Source: Owenweeksia sp. (lineage in GTDB: Bacteria > Bacteroidota > Bacteroidia > Flavobacteriales > Schleiferiaceae). Taken from it: 39,020 nt of DNA. A program made the position numbers and the translations under genes. The stretch is from assembly GCA_028277105.1 (NCBI GenBank), contig JANQHO010000097.1:1-39020 (forward strand). Reading direction: 5' to 3'. Below, piece after piece: positions 1-8,900 of the stretch (positions are counted from its first letter, which is position 1; each line of letters begins with the position of its first letter). The notes beneath the pieces are model-generated. The model was not told the DNA's origin. It saw nothing but the letters and a program-made list of their open reading frames with translations, and searched no databases.

Positions 1-792
1 CATGGAGTCCATGGAATTTGCCGTTGGCTTAAGGCTCAGCCCTCCCGTATCGTAGACCACTCCCTTACCTACCAGAATCACGGGTTTTGAATTAACCGGG
101 CGGGCAGGGGTGTATTCCATAATAGTAAAGGTGGGGGGATCCTGGCTTCCTCTGTTTACAGCCAAAAGGCCTCCCATCTTAAGTGTTTCGATCTTCTTTT
201 TGTTGAGTATCTCTACTTTGAAACCATATTTTTCTCCTGCTTTGACTGCTTCCTTGGCCAATTGGATTGCACTGAGATGATTCAGAGGCTCATTGATAAG
301 ATCGCGGGCCTTGTAAACCCCATATACTACAGCATTGAGTTCTTTAATAGCACTGTTGTTTTCAGAGTCTATGCAAATTGTTTGCAGGCCGTTTTTACGC
401 TCTGCTTTATCAGAAAAATATTTGAGAAATTGATAAGCTCCCAGAGCCATTCCCTCTGCATAATCAAACAAAAGCAGAAGGTCATTAGCCGAACTGATCA
501 GAACCTCTTTGGGTTTGTGAATGCCTAGCTTAGAAATCGCCTGATTACCGGCTATCCTCATTTTTTCCTTGAGCTGATTTTCCTCAGTTCCATCAAAGCT
601 GATTTTTTGAAGATATATAAACTCCGGATAGCGATTGATATCCAATAACTGATCGGTTGTTTCTTTAAGCCTTCCGTTGACATAAGCCAGTTCCGCTGTA
701 CTTAATTCCAAGCCTTTCAGCTGTTCCGTTTCGCTGAATAAAATAATACGGTGCTTGATTTTATCAGACTTTCTTACTGCACGGATTTTCAT
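1..792 (-). CDS. pepA: Leucyl aminopeptidase (M17 family), 5' part, cut by the window edge
   Basis: M17 enzymes are cytosolic, two-metal aminopeptidases that remove N-terminal residues from peptides. The first 264 codons are present and the reading frame is open to base 1. The N-terminal regulatory-type domain occupies roughly residues 1-150. The start of the catalytic domain is clear: VGKGVVYDTGGLSLKP lies at about 241-256, with Lys243 and Asp248 as expected metal ligands and Lys255 in the family signature, followed by SMDSM. About half of a usual 480-500 residue protein is missing beyond the edge. The ATG at 790-792 is preceded by a TACTTTTG -7 box. It is divergent from the secreted protein at 943. 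The family is certain; the symbol is the usual one for it. Confidence 0.9.
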   Translation of the reverse strand, partial: MKIRAVRKSDKIKHRIILFSETEQLKGLELSTAELAYVNGRLKETTDQLLDINRYPEFIYLQKISFDGTEENQLKEKMRIAGNQAISKLGIHKPKEVLISSANDLLLLFDYAEGMALGAYQFLKYFSDKAERKNGLQTICIDSENNSAIKELNAVVYGVYKARDLINEPLNHLSAIQLAKEAVKAGEKYGFKVEILNKKKIETLKMGGLLAVNRGSQDPPTFTIMEYTPARPVNSKPVILVGKGVVYDTGGLSLKPTANSMDSM

Positions 793-819
793 GGAGCTGA
801 TTTCTTACATTTGAAGGAG

Positions 820-827
820 CAAAAGTA
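820..827 (-). promoter_or_regulatory. Bacteroidota -7 box for the aminopeptidase gene
   Basis: The minus strand reads TACTTTTG, a full match to TAnnTTTG, 27 bases upstream of the start codon. No good TTTG lies at the canonical 19-base spacing, so the -33 element is weak. The same octamer precedes dxs. Confidence 0.45.
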
Positions 828-926
828 CCATTATATTTCAGGCAACGAAGTTGAACAAACGGTCTCTTTAAACAAGTAAATTTATTGTGAGTTAAAACCG
901 CACGTTTTTTGTGTTGTTTACGTTTA

Positions 927-934
927 TATGTTTG
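927..934 (+). promoter_or_regulatory. Bacteroidota -7 box immediately before the start codon
   Basis: The plus strand reads TATGTTTG, a match to TAnnTTTG, ending only 8 bases before the ATG at 943. If used, transcription would begin at about 940-942 and the message would be leaderless or nearly so. A TTTG at 908-911 is a possible -33 element, but its spacing is short. Confidence 0.35.
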
Positions 935-942
935 AATAACGC

Positions 943-3606
943 ATGAAGAAATTTCTACTTTTTTTGATTCTTATTATCTCATTCGGCTTAAGGGCGACTC
1001 ACAACCGGGCCGGAGAGATTACTTACAGGCTGATTAACGGTCTGACTTACGAAGTAACCATGACAACCTATACCAAGATAGGCGCAATAGGGGATAATAA
1101 GTGTGTTCTTGACATATCATGGGGAGATGGTTCTACGTCTACCGTAAGGAGATCTAATGGCCCTTCCATCGATTGCAGTGGCTTTAATGCAGGTGATGGT
1201 GTTCCAATAAGCCCTACCGTTCGTAAAAATATTTATATAGCCCGTCATACTTATGCTGCTCCGGGAGTTTACATTCTTTCCTTTGAAGACCCTAACAGGA
1301 ACAGCGGTGTACGGAATATTCTCAATTCTGTGAACATCCCTTTTTACGTTGAAAGTGAATTGGTGATTTCCCCAGGTTTAGGACCTAATAGTTCTCCCTT
1401 ACTGATAAACCCTCCTATTGATGACGGTTGTGTAAAAAGGCGCTTTGAGCACAATGCCGGGGCTTACGATCCTGACGGTGACAGTCTGGCCTATACCCTA
1501 GTACCCTGCCGGGGGGCTAATGGCGATATCATTCCCACTACTTATGACCCCAGTTTAGTTCAGGATGCCGTTAGGATTGATTCGGTTAAGGGCGATTTAT
1601 ACTGGGATGTGCCTCAGGTTATTGGGCAATACAATTTTGCCTTCCGGATTGAAGAATACCGCAAGAATAATCAGGGCGTTTGGGTAAGGATTGGCTATGT
1701 AACCCGCGATCTACAGGTAGACATAGTCGATTGTAACAATGACCCTCCCGTTATCGAACCTATTGGCCCTTTTTGTGTAGAGGCCGGTGAAGTATTGTCT
1801 TTTGAAGTCACAGCCTGGGATACCAATTCGGCTGATGTTTCTATCACCCTGACTGCTTCAGGCGGACCTTTCGAAATCAACAATCCTGCTGATCCTTTCT
1901 TTGTACAAGGACCAGTTGATACTGTAAGGGGAACCTTCCGTTGGCAGACAGCTTGTAATCACGTACAACAACAACCCCATTTTGTTACCTTCAGGGCAGA
2001 AGATTTCCGTTCTGCGAATGTTACTCCTCTCATAGATCTTTATACGGTTGAAATAACTGTGGTGGCACCTGCGCCCCAGAACCCGGCTGCTACAGCTAAT
2101 CAAAACAGCATAAGCCTTAACTGGGATGAAAGTATTTGTAAAGAGGCTAATGGCTATAAGATATACCGCAGAGCGGGCCGGTACAATTTTATTCCGGATA
2201 GCTGTGAAACCGGTGTCCCAGCTTATACAGGTTATGAGCTTATTGGCACTACAGATGGTCTGACGGCTACTTCTTATATCGATTCCGCTGATCTGCTGAG
2301 GGGGGTGGAATACTGTTACATGGTTGTGGCCTGTTTTCCCGATGGAGCTGTCAGTTACGCCTCAGAAGAGTTTTGTGCGGCATTACCTCTCACTACCCCC
2401 CTTATTACAAATGTCGATGTAACTCAAACCAGTACGAGTACCGGCAGTATTGAAGTTAGATGGATACGCCCCCCGGTGCTTGATACGATTATCTTTCCCC
2501 CACCCTATTCCTACAAACTTTACAGAAGTGAAGGAATAGAGGGGTCTAATTTTATTGAGATAGGCACTTTCTCCGGGCTTAACGATACTTTTTTTGTAGA
2601 TAACGGATTGAATACCGTTGACACCGGTTACCGGTACAGGGTCGACCTGTATTCGGACACTCCTGAAGTTTTGTCCGGCTCCTCAAGTCCTGCTTCTTCT
2701 GTTTTTCTGAGGATAGCTCCGGCTGACGAAAGCAATGAGCTCAATATGACCCACAATACTCCATGGACTAATACGGAATATGTCATCTTCAGAGAAATCA
2801 ATCCCGGATCAGGAGTGTTTAATATCATCGACACAGCTTTTACTGATATTTATATTGATACCGGCTTAGCTAATGGAACAGAATACTGCTATTATGTACA
2901 AACCATAGGGGCTTATACGGCCAGTTCCAGCTTACCCAGTCCTCTTTTGAACAGAAGCCAGATCACTTGCCAAACTCCTATCGATACTACTAGCCCTTGC
3001 CCTCCTGCTCTATCAGTGCTTGACTCTTGTGATAAAAGTAAAATTGATCTTTTCTGGTCTGTACCTTCAGATATCGAGTGCCAAAACGACATTGCCTATT
3101 ATAACATCTATTATAAACCCACTCTCGAATCATCTTTTCCTTCGCAACCCTTTGTAACTAATATAACGGGCAATAGCTTTAACAGTATAGGAGAAAGCAT
3201 AGTAGGATGTTATGCTATAACAGCGGTAGATGATGCCGGGAATGACCCTGACAGCGAACCAAACGAAAGTGATTTCAGTAACATTGTTTGTGTAGAAGCT
3301 TGCCCGGAAATTGAGTTCCCCAATATATTCTTTCCTAATGGACCTTCTGGGAATAACCGATTTATACCCATAAGCTTTTTGTTTGTCAGCGATTTCACTT
3401 TAGCGATATATAATAGATGGGGTACAGTTGTTTACGAAACTTCGGACAAAGACGACTTGACTGAGATAGGCTGGGATGGAACAGACCGGAATACGGGCAG
3501 GCCTTGTGCCGTAGGAGTATACTATTATGTTTGTACTTATACTCCTTCCTCTACAGTTCCAGTACCACAAAGAGAAGTTAAGGGGTTTGTCCATTTATTC
3601 AGATAA
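943..3606 (+). CDS. Secreted FN3-rich protein with T9SS type B (gliding-motility-associated) C-terminal domain
   Basis: An 887-residue exported protein. Residues 1-18 are a signal peptide (MKK then a Leu/Ile-rich core). The mature protein opens with THNRAGEITY, a start seen in many large Bacteroidota surface proteins. Next come beta-rich domains (about 20-380) with Asp/Gly-rich turns such as DPDGDSL, then several fibronectin type III-like units (about 380-790) recognisable by repeated YKIYRR and YKLYRS strands and paired Cys. The last 85 residues, from FPNIFFPNG through IYNRWGTVVYET to GVYYYVCTY, are the gliding-motility-associated C-terminal domain that acts as a type B T9SS export signal. 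Likely surface-exposed; ligand unknown. It is 13 bases from riboflavin synthase, so co-transcription is likely although the functions look unrelated. Confidence 0.85.
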   Translation: MKKFLLFLILIISFGLRATHNRAGEITYRLINGLTYEVTMTTYTKIGAIGDNKCVLDISWGDGSTSTVRRSNGPSIDCSGFNAGDGVPISPTVRKNIYIARHTYAAPGVYILSFEDPNRNSGVRNILNSVNIPFYVESELVISPGLGPNSSPLLINPPIDDGCVKRRFEHNAGAYDPDGDSLAYTLVPCRGANGDIIPTTYDPSLVQDAVRIDSVKGDLYWDVPQVIGQYNFAFRIEEYRKNNQGVWVRIGYVTRDLQVDIVDCNNDPPVIEPIGPFCVEAGEVLSFEVTAWDTNSADVSITLTASGGPFEINNPADPFFVQGPVDTVRGTFRWQTACNHVQQQPHFVTFRAEDFRSANVTPLIDLYTVEITVVAPAPQNPAATANQNSISLNWDESICKEANGYKIYRRAGRYNFIPDSCETGVPAYTGYELIGTTDGLTATSYIDSADLLRGVEYCYMVVACFPDGAVSYASEEFCAALPLTTPLITNVDVTQTSTSTGSIEVRWIRPPVLDTIIFPPPYSYKLYRSEGIEGSNFIEIGTFSGLNDTFFVDNGLNTVDTGYRYRVDLYSDTPEVLSGSSSPASSVFLRIAPADESNELNMTHNTPWTNTEYVIFREINPGSGVFNIIDTAFTDIYIDTGLANGTEYCYYVQTIGAYTASSSLPSPLLNRSQITCQTPIDTTSPCPPALSVLDSCDKSKIDLFWSVPSDIECQNDIAYYNIYYKPTLESSFPSQPFVTNITGNSFNSIGESIVGCYAITAVDDAGNDPDSEPNESDFSNIVCVEACPEIEFPNIFFPNGPSGNNRFIPISFLFVSDFTLAIYNRWGTVVYETSDKDDLTEIGWDGTDRNTGRPCAVGVYYYVCTYTPSSTVPVPQREVKGFVHLFR

Positions 3607-3619
3607 AATCAACAATAAT

Positions 3620-4213
3620 ATGTTTACCGGGATTATTGAAGCCCCAGGAGTAGTGAAAAAGCTAAGCAGGGTTGAAGGTAATTTGAACATCACCATACAA
3701 TCTCCCTTTACTCACGAACTTAAAGTTGATCAGAGCATAGCCCATAACGGAGTTTGTCTTACCGTGGTTAATATAGAAGGTGATACTTACACCGTTACAG
3801 CTATAGAAGAAACACTTAAGCGCAGCAACTTAGGTAACCTCAGAGCGGAAGATGAGATAAACCTGGAAAGATGTCTTCAGGTGGGAGCCAGGTTAGACGG
3901 GCATATTGTACAGGGACACGTAGACCAAACTGCTATTTGTAGTCAGGTAGAGCAGCATAACGGAAGCTGGAAATACTACTTTGATTATAGACCCGAAGCT
4001 GGTAATATCACTGTAGAAAAGGGCTCAATATGTATCAACGGAGTAAGCCTCACCGTAGTTGATTCACATGAAAACTCTTTTTCTGTGGCCATTATTCCTT
4101 ACACTTACGAACATACTAACTTTAAGAGTTTAAAGGTGGGTGATAAGGTTAATCTCGAATTTGATATAGTAGGTAAATACGTAGCTCGCTTACTTCCTTC
4201 AACTAGCCAATAG
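3620..4213 (+). CDS. ribE: Riboflavin synthase, alpha chain
   Basis: Riboflavin synthase dismutates two 6,7-dimethyl-8-ribityllumazine molecules into riboflavin and a pyrimidinedione in the cytosol. The 197-residue length is normal. It begins with the family hallmark MFTGIIE, and that fixes the start at 3620; an open frame runs upstream to 3527 but lies inside the previous gene. Two tandem lumazine-binding repeats are visible: residues 1 to about 90 (HNGVCLTVV) and about 95-190 (GHIVQGHVDQTA, then INGVSLTVVD). The ending FDIVGKYVARLL is typical. The stop overlaps the 3' end of the convergent dxs gene by 15 bases. Other rib genes are not in the window. Confidence 0.95.
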   Translation: MFTGIIEAPGVVKKLSRVEGNLNITIQSPFTHELKVDQSIAHNGVCLTVVNIEGDTYTVTAIEETLKRSNLGNLRAEDEINLERCLQVGARLDGHIVQGHVDQTAICSQVEQHNGSWKYYFDYRPEAGNITVEKGSICINGVSLTVVDSHENSFSVAIIPYTYEHTNFKSLKVGDKVNLEFDIVGKYVARLLPSTSQ

Positions 4214-5848
4214 CTTTTCTATTGCTTGTATGTCGATCCCCGTTTTTTTCAACAAAGAAGCTCTGCTTCCATGTTCTATAAATTGATCGGGAAGGTATAA
4301 AGAGTATATATTACCCCGATAATCATATTCCTGTGCGAGAATTTTTATTTTTTGGGCTATACCCCCGTTAAAGGAGTTCTCTTCCAGGGTGATGATTTTG
4401 CTATAACGGTTAAAAGCCTCTAATACGGGTGTGGTATCAAAAGGTTTTATTCTGTTAATGTCCAGGAGGGCATACTTTGTCCCTGCTACTGCCATTCTGG
4501 CTTCTTCGCCTATGGCCCCGGTTGAAATTATCACCTTTTCCTTTCCCTTTTTTAGCCACCGGTAGCCTATGTCAGGCTCAAGGGTTTTTACTTTTTTCAT
4601 GCCCCAACCTTTTACGTAGCGTATAATTGCCAGTTCCCGCTTTTCTATACAGGTTTTTATAGTTGTTTTAAAGAGCTCTACTCCAGAGGGAGAATAGATT
4701 GCGATATTGGGAATAGGGTCAAAAAGGCTAATGTCGAATGCCCCGTGATGAGTAGGCCCGTCTTCACCGGCAATTCCAGCCCTGTCCAGGCAAAAAAGAA
4801 CAGGTAAATCCTGTAACGCTACATCGTGAATTATCTGGTCTACTGCCCTTTGTGAAAAGGTTGAATAAAGATGGCAAAGAGGGTAGAATCCATCAGCTGC
4901 CATAGCTGCGGCCATAGTTACGGCATGTTGTTCGGTAATTCCAGTATCAAAAGTTCTTTCAGGAAAGGTATTACCGAATTCCGTTAATCCGGCACCTGAC
5001 AACATTGCAGGGCTTATCACCACCAGTTTTTCCTCTTTCTTGGCCTCCTCTATCAATATTTCTCCAAAAGCCTGCTGGAAGCTTTTCCCGTCCTTTCTGA
5101 CTGTGGAGTTGGATTCAGGGATAACTCTGCCTTTGCCTTTCAATGTATTGACTTTGAGAAATACGGGCCCCTTAGCTTCTTTTAGTTCAGAAATCTTTTG
5201 AACTAAGCTTTCAATATGGTGCCCGTCTATTGATCCGTAATATCCTATATTCAATGCCTTACAAAGAGATTCATATCTCTTATGGATGGCTAAAGCTCCC
5301 CGGTTCTCGTCTATGGAAGAGTCGTTATCGTTGAGAATGATAATGACATCAAGCTGATTTTCTCCAATGTAATTGAGGGCTTCAAAGCTAATTCCCGCAG
5401 TCAGGGCTCCATCGCCAATTACTGCTATATGGTGGCGCTTTTGCTGTCTGAGCTCGGCCGCGGTAGCAAATCCCGCTATAGCAGAAACAGAAGTTGACGA
5501 ATGGCCTGCTCCAAAGGGATCGTACTCACTCTCTTCTCTTTTAGTAAAACCCGAAATACCCCCCAACTGACGGTTAGTATGAAACAAGTCTCTTCTTCCT
5601 GTCAGTATTTTGTGTATATAAGCCTGGTGCCCTACGTCCCAAACCAGTATATCTTCCGGAGTACTAAAGACATAATGAAGAGCTACTGATAGCTCAGTTA
5701 CCCCCAGGCTAGACCTGATGTGTCCTTCTTTGGTGTTGGTTTTTTCCTGGACAAACTGGCGTAATTCCTCACACAAAAGCGGTAGCTGAGTGACTTCTAA
5801 TCTTCTAAGTTCGGCAGGGCTGTTTATGTTGCTGAGCAGAGGATACAA
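4199..5848 (-). CDS. dxs: 1-deoxy-D-xylulose-5-phosphate synthase, short divergent form
   Basis: The family condenses pyruvate and glyceraldehyde 3-phosphate, using thiamine diphosphate, as the first step of the MEP isoprenoid pathway. Visible are GHIRSSLG with His43, the thiamine-binding GDGALTAG (145-152) with NDN (173-175), catalytic Glu306 in TEQHAVT, LDRAG with Arg356, and EDGPTHHGAFD with Asp363 and His367. The protein has 549 residues against about 620 in E. coli. Between NDN and the IDGH motif there are 38 residues instead of about 79. The following segment is also shortened and has no counterpart of E. coli His299. The RYPRG motif reads RYVKG, so the phosphate-binding Arg478 is Lys413. 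The start is TTG: no ATG lies between the upstream in-frame stop and the conserved LLSNINSPAELRRL, and a -7 box sits 20 bases upstream. It is either the sole DXS in compact form or a paralogue with altered substrate. Confidence 0.87.
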   Translation of the reverse strand: MYPLLSNINSPAELRRLEVTQLPLLCEELRQFVQEKTNTKEGHIRSSLGVTELSVALHYVFSTPEDILVWDVGHQAYIHKILTGRRDLFHTNRQLGGISGFTKREESEYDPFGAGHSSTSVSAIAGFATAAELRQQKRHHIAVIGDGALTAGISFEALNYIGENQLDVIIILNDNDSSIDENRGALAIHKRYESLCKALNIGYYGSIDGHHIESLVQKISELKEAKGPVFLKVNTLKGKGRVIPESNSTVRKDGKSFQQAFGEILIEEAKKEEKLVVISPAMLSGAGLTEFGNTFPERTFDTGITEQHAVTMAAAMAADGFYPLCHLYSTFSQRAVDQIIHDVALQDLPVLFCLDRAGIAGEDGPTHHGAFDISLFDPIPNIAIYSPSGVELFKTTIKTCIEKRELAIIRYVKGWGMKKVKTLEPDIGYRWLKKGKEKVIISTGAIGEEARMAVAGTKYALLDINRIKPFDTTPVLEAFNRYSKIITLEENSFNGGIAQKIKILAQEYDYRGNIYSLYLPDQFIEHGSRASLLKKTGIDIQAIEKLLAS

Positions 5849-5867
5849 TCTGTTAGATATTGTGGAT

Positions 5868-5875
5868 CAAAAGTA
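5868..5875 (-). promoter_or_regulatory. Bacteroidota -7 box for dxs
   Basis: The minus strand reads TACTTTTG, a perfect TAnnTTTG, 19 bases upstream of the TTG start. It implies transcription from about 5862 and a leader of roughly 14 bases, which supports the TTG at 5848 as the start. The -33 element is not convincing. Confidence 0.45.
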
Positions 5876-5889
5876 GGAACAATAGGCCT

Positions 5890-5930
5890 ATAAAAGACGA
5901 AGGGCCTTGTGCAAAAGCGCAAGACCCTTC
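5890..5930 (-). terminator. Rho-independent terminator of the efflux operon
   Basis: GAAGGG at 5899-5904 pairs with CCCTTC at 5925-5930. After one mismatch the stem continues with CTTGTGC against GCGCAAG (one G-U pair), around an AAAA loop. On the minus strand a short T-rich run (TCTTTTAT) follows. It lies 32 bases past the stop of the RND pump gene and directly ahead of the dxs promoter, so it separates the two units. Confidence 0.75.
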
Positions 5931-5938
5931 TGGTCAAC

Positions 5939-5959
5939 CAATTAACCAAACCTTAACCT
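5939..5959 (-). repeat. Copy 1 of a 21-base repeat placed just before a terminator hairpin
   Basis: The minus strand carries A followed by GGTTAAGGTTTGGTTAATTG, two bases after the pump gene's stop codon and 8 bases before the terminator stem. An identical 21-base copy lies at 35905-35925 on the plus strand, also just ahead of a hairpin terminator. Function unknown. Confidence 0.8.
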
Positions 5960-5961
5960 AA

Positions 5962-8900
5962 TTAACCTGCTAATCTTTTAAAAAGAACTCTACTCTTTCG
6001 AGTTAAACGTTCCAAAGTTAAATACATAACTGGAACTACGATTAACGTTAAAAACGTAGCAAATACCAAGCCAAAAATTACCGTCCATGCCATCGGGCTC
6101 CAGAAAATAGCATTGTCTCCCCCAAAGTAAATATTGGCATCATATTCCGATAACAAGCCGAAGAAGTCAATGTTTAATCCTATAGCCAGGGGTAGTAAAC
6201 CTAAAACAGTAGTTATTGCCGTTAGCAATACCGGACGTAGCCTCGTTTTTCCTCCCATTTCAATTGCTTCTATAAGGTCTTCATCGCTCAACTCACCATC
6301 AGTAATACCCCTTTTCTCTCTTAAACGGGCCCGGCTCAATTCAATAAAATCTATTAATACAATGCCATTATTTACTACAACTCCTGCCAAAGAGACAATA
6401 CCAATGCCAGTCATAATTACTACAAAGTCCATTCTGAATATCCCAAGACCGAGGAAAACCCCAATTGTACTGAATAAAACCGTCATTATAATGATAAAAG
6501 GTTTAACAGCAGAATTAAACTGAGAAACTAAAATAATGGTAATTAAGGATATGGCAATCAAAAGGGCTGTCATAAGGAATGCGCTTGATTGCTCCTGTTC
6601 TTGTTGTGCACCTGTAAATCTCAGGGTATAGGAAGTAGGCAGTTCATAATCTTCCAGGGCAGCTTTGATTTTGTTGTTTACCTCCGTTTCGTTATATCCT
6701 TCTACTACATTGGAATATACGGTTATCAAACGCTCGGAATCTTTACGTTTAATGGAGTTAAAGGAGCTATTGAACTCATAATCAGCCACTGCAGAAATAG
6801 GTACCTGAACTATTTTTCCCGAGGCCTGAGAGCGGAAGGTAACCAGCTGATTCATCAGGCTGGATACATTATAGCGATATTCCTCTTTCAGCCTTATTTC
6901 GATGGGATAATCATCTTCACCTTCTTTGTATTTGCTAGCTTCCCGGCCATACAGAGCTGTACGAAGCACCAGGGCGATCTGTTGAGTACTGACACCCAGC
7001 CTGCGGGCTCTTTCCCGGTCAATTTTGATCAACATCTCAGGCTTATTGGTTTCCAGGTCGATCTGTAAACCTTCTATACCAGCTATATTTTCGGCTTCTA
7101 TGGTTTGTTTAACATCTTCCGCCAGTTCGAGTAATACATCAAATTCATCTCCCGCTATTTCAATATTAATAGCCTTTCCAACCGGTGGCCCGTTTTGCTC
7201 TTTTTGTACTGTTACAGTAACCCCGGGTAAGTAACCGTTGAGCTTATCCGTTACCTCACGCTGTATATCCGTTGTTTTTACTCCTTCGCGATATTGGTAT
7301 TCGACAAATGAAACCGTAATTCTCGCTTTGTTAGGCGTATTCTGGCCGCCTCCGCCAAAATCGTCCTGGCTGGCAGTTTCGGCCCCTACATTTGTAACTA
7401 TAGATTCTACTACATCACGGTATGGCTCCAGGATCTCATTCAGTTTACCTTCTACAATACGAGTAATGCTGTCGGTAGCCTGAACATCTGTGCCCAGAGG
7501 TACTTCTGCAAATACGTTGATGTAATTGGGTTCGTTTACAGGAAAGAACTGCACTTTTGGGCTCGAGCCAAAGTAGAAACCAATAGACAGTATCATAAGC
7601 AAAACAGTTCCGGCAATGATAAAACCTGGCCTGGAGCCTTTTAAAGCGTATGAAAGGGAACGGGAGTAGATATTCTCCAGTTTTACCAGTAGTGTTTTTT
7701 GGAACCAGATCGATAAAGGCTCCAGAACGTAGCTGAACAATATTATCAGCAGTGCGACTACAATCAAGAGGTTACCCAAAGAGTAGACCTGTCCAAATAC
7801 GGCCAGTATTCCCAGCACACCAAATATAGCAGCAGAAATTAAAGCCCTTTTGTGATTGGTGGTTTTTTGCAGATTCTGTTTTTTGATAAAGGTGGAGGTA
7901 ATAACCGGATTTATAACAAGCGCTACAAATAGGGATGAACCCAAAACAATTATGAGGGTTTTGGGAAGATAACCCATAAACTCCCCTATAATATCGTCCC
8001 AAAAAAGCAAAGGAAAAAAGGCTGCTAAAGTGGTAAGCGTTGAGCTAATAATGGGAACCGCTACTTCTCCTACACCTTGTTTAGCTGCCTCAAAAGGCGA
8101 TAAATCTTCTTCATCGTAAAGGCGGTAAATATTCTCAATAGTAACAATAGCATTGTCTACCAGCATCCCGAGCGCCAGAATGAGAGAAAACAATACAATG
8201 AAGTTGAGAGTAATACCCAAGGCACTGAGAATAAGAAAAGAAATAAACATTGAGAAAGGGATGGAAAGCCCTACAAAAATAGCGTTACGCAAACCGAGGA
8301 AAAACAACAGAACCAGTACTACCAGTATAACTCCTGAAATTATGCTGTTTTCCAGGTTCGATATCTGGTTACGGGTGTTCTTCGACTGGTCGTTGGTAAT
8401 AGTGATCTTCAAACCATCGGGGAACTTATCCTTCTGAGCATCTTTAAGGATCTCTCTGATTTTATCGGTAGCTTCCAGCAGATTTTCCCCTCCTTTCTTT
8501 ATCACGTTAAGAGAAACTACCGGTTCTCCTCCCAAACGGGCGAAACTTTCCACTTCTTTATAAGTAAAATAAACATCAGCTATATCCTTGAGATAAACAA
8601 TATTGCCTTTCTCGTGCTTGACAATAACATTGCGTATCTCGTCCATATTCTCAAACTCCGCGTCTGTTCTGATACTTCTGCGTGTTTCACCCAGTAAAAT
8701 ATCGCCTGCTCCGATATTAATATTCTCACTAGCCAGGGCATTGACAACATCGTCAAAACTCAATTGATTGGTCTTTAGCCTGGGCAGATCAATATTGACC
8801 TGAACTTCTTTCTCCTTATCGCCAGTAATAGTAGCTTCAGAAATTTCAGACATCTCCTCGATCTCATCTTGCAGGTATTCGGCATAGTCCACTAATTGAT

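Noticed and set aside
262..528. Plus-strand 88-codon frame
   Set aside because: It is a shadow of the leucyl aminopeptidase on the other strand, with no protein-like composition.
3527..3619. Longer N-terminus for riboflavin synthase
   Set aside because: The extension lies inside the preceding gene and precedes the universal MFTGIIE start.
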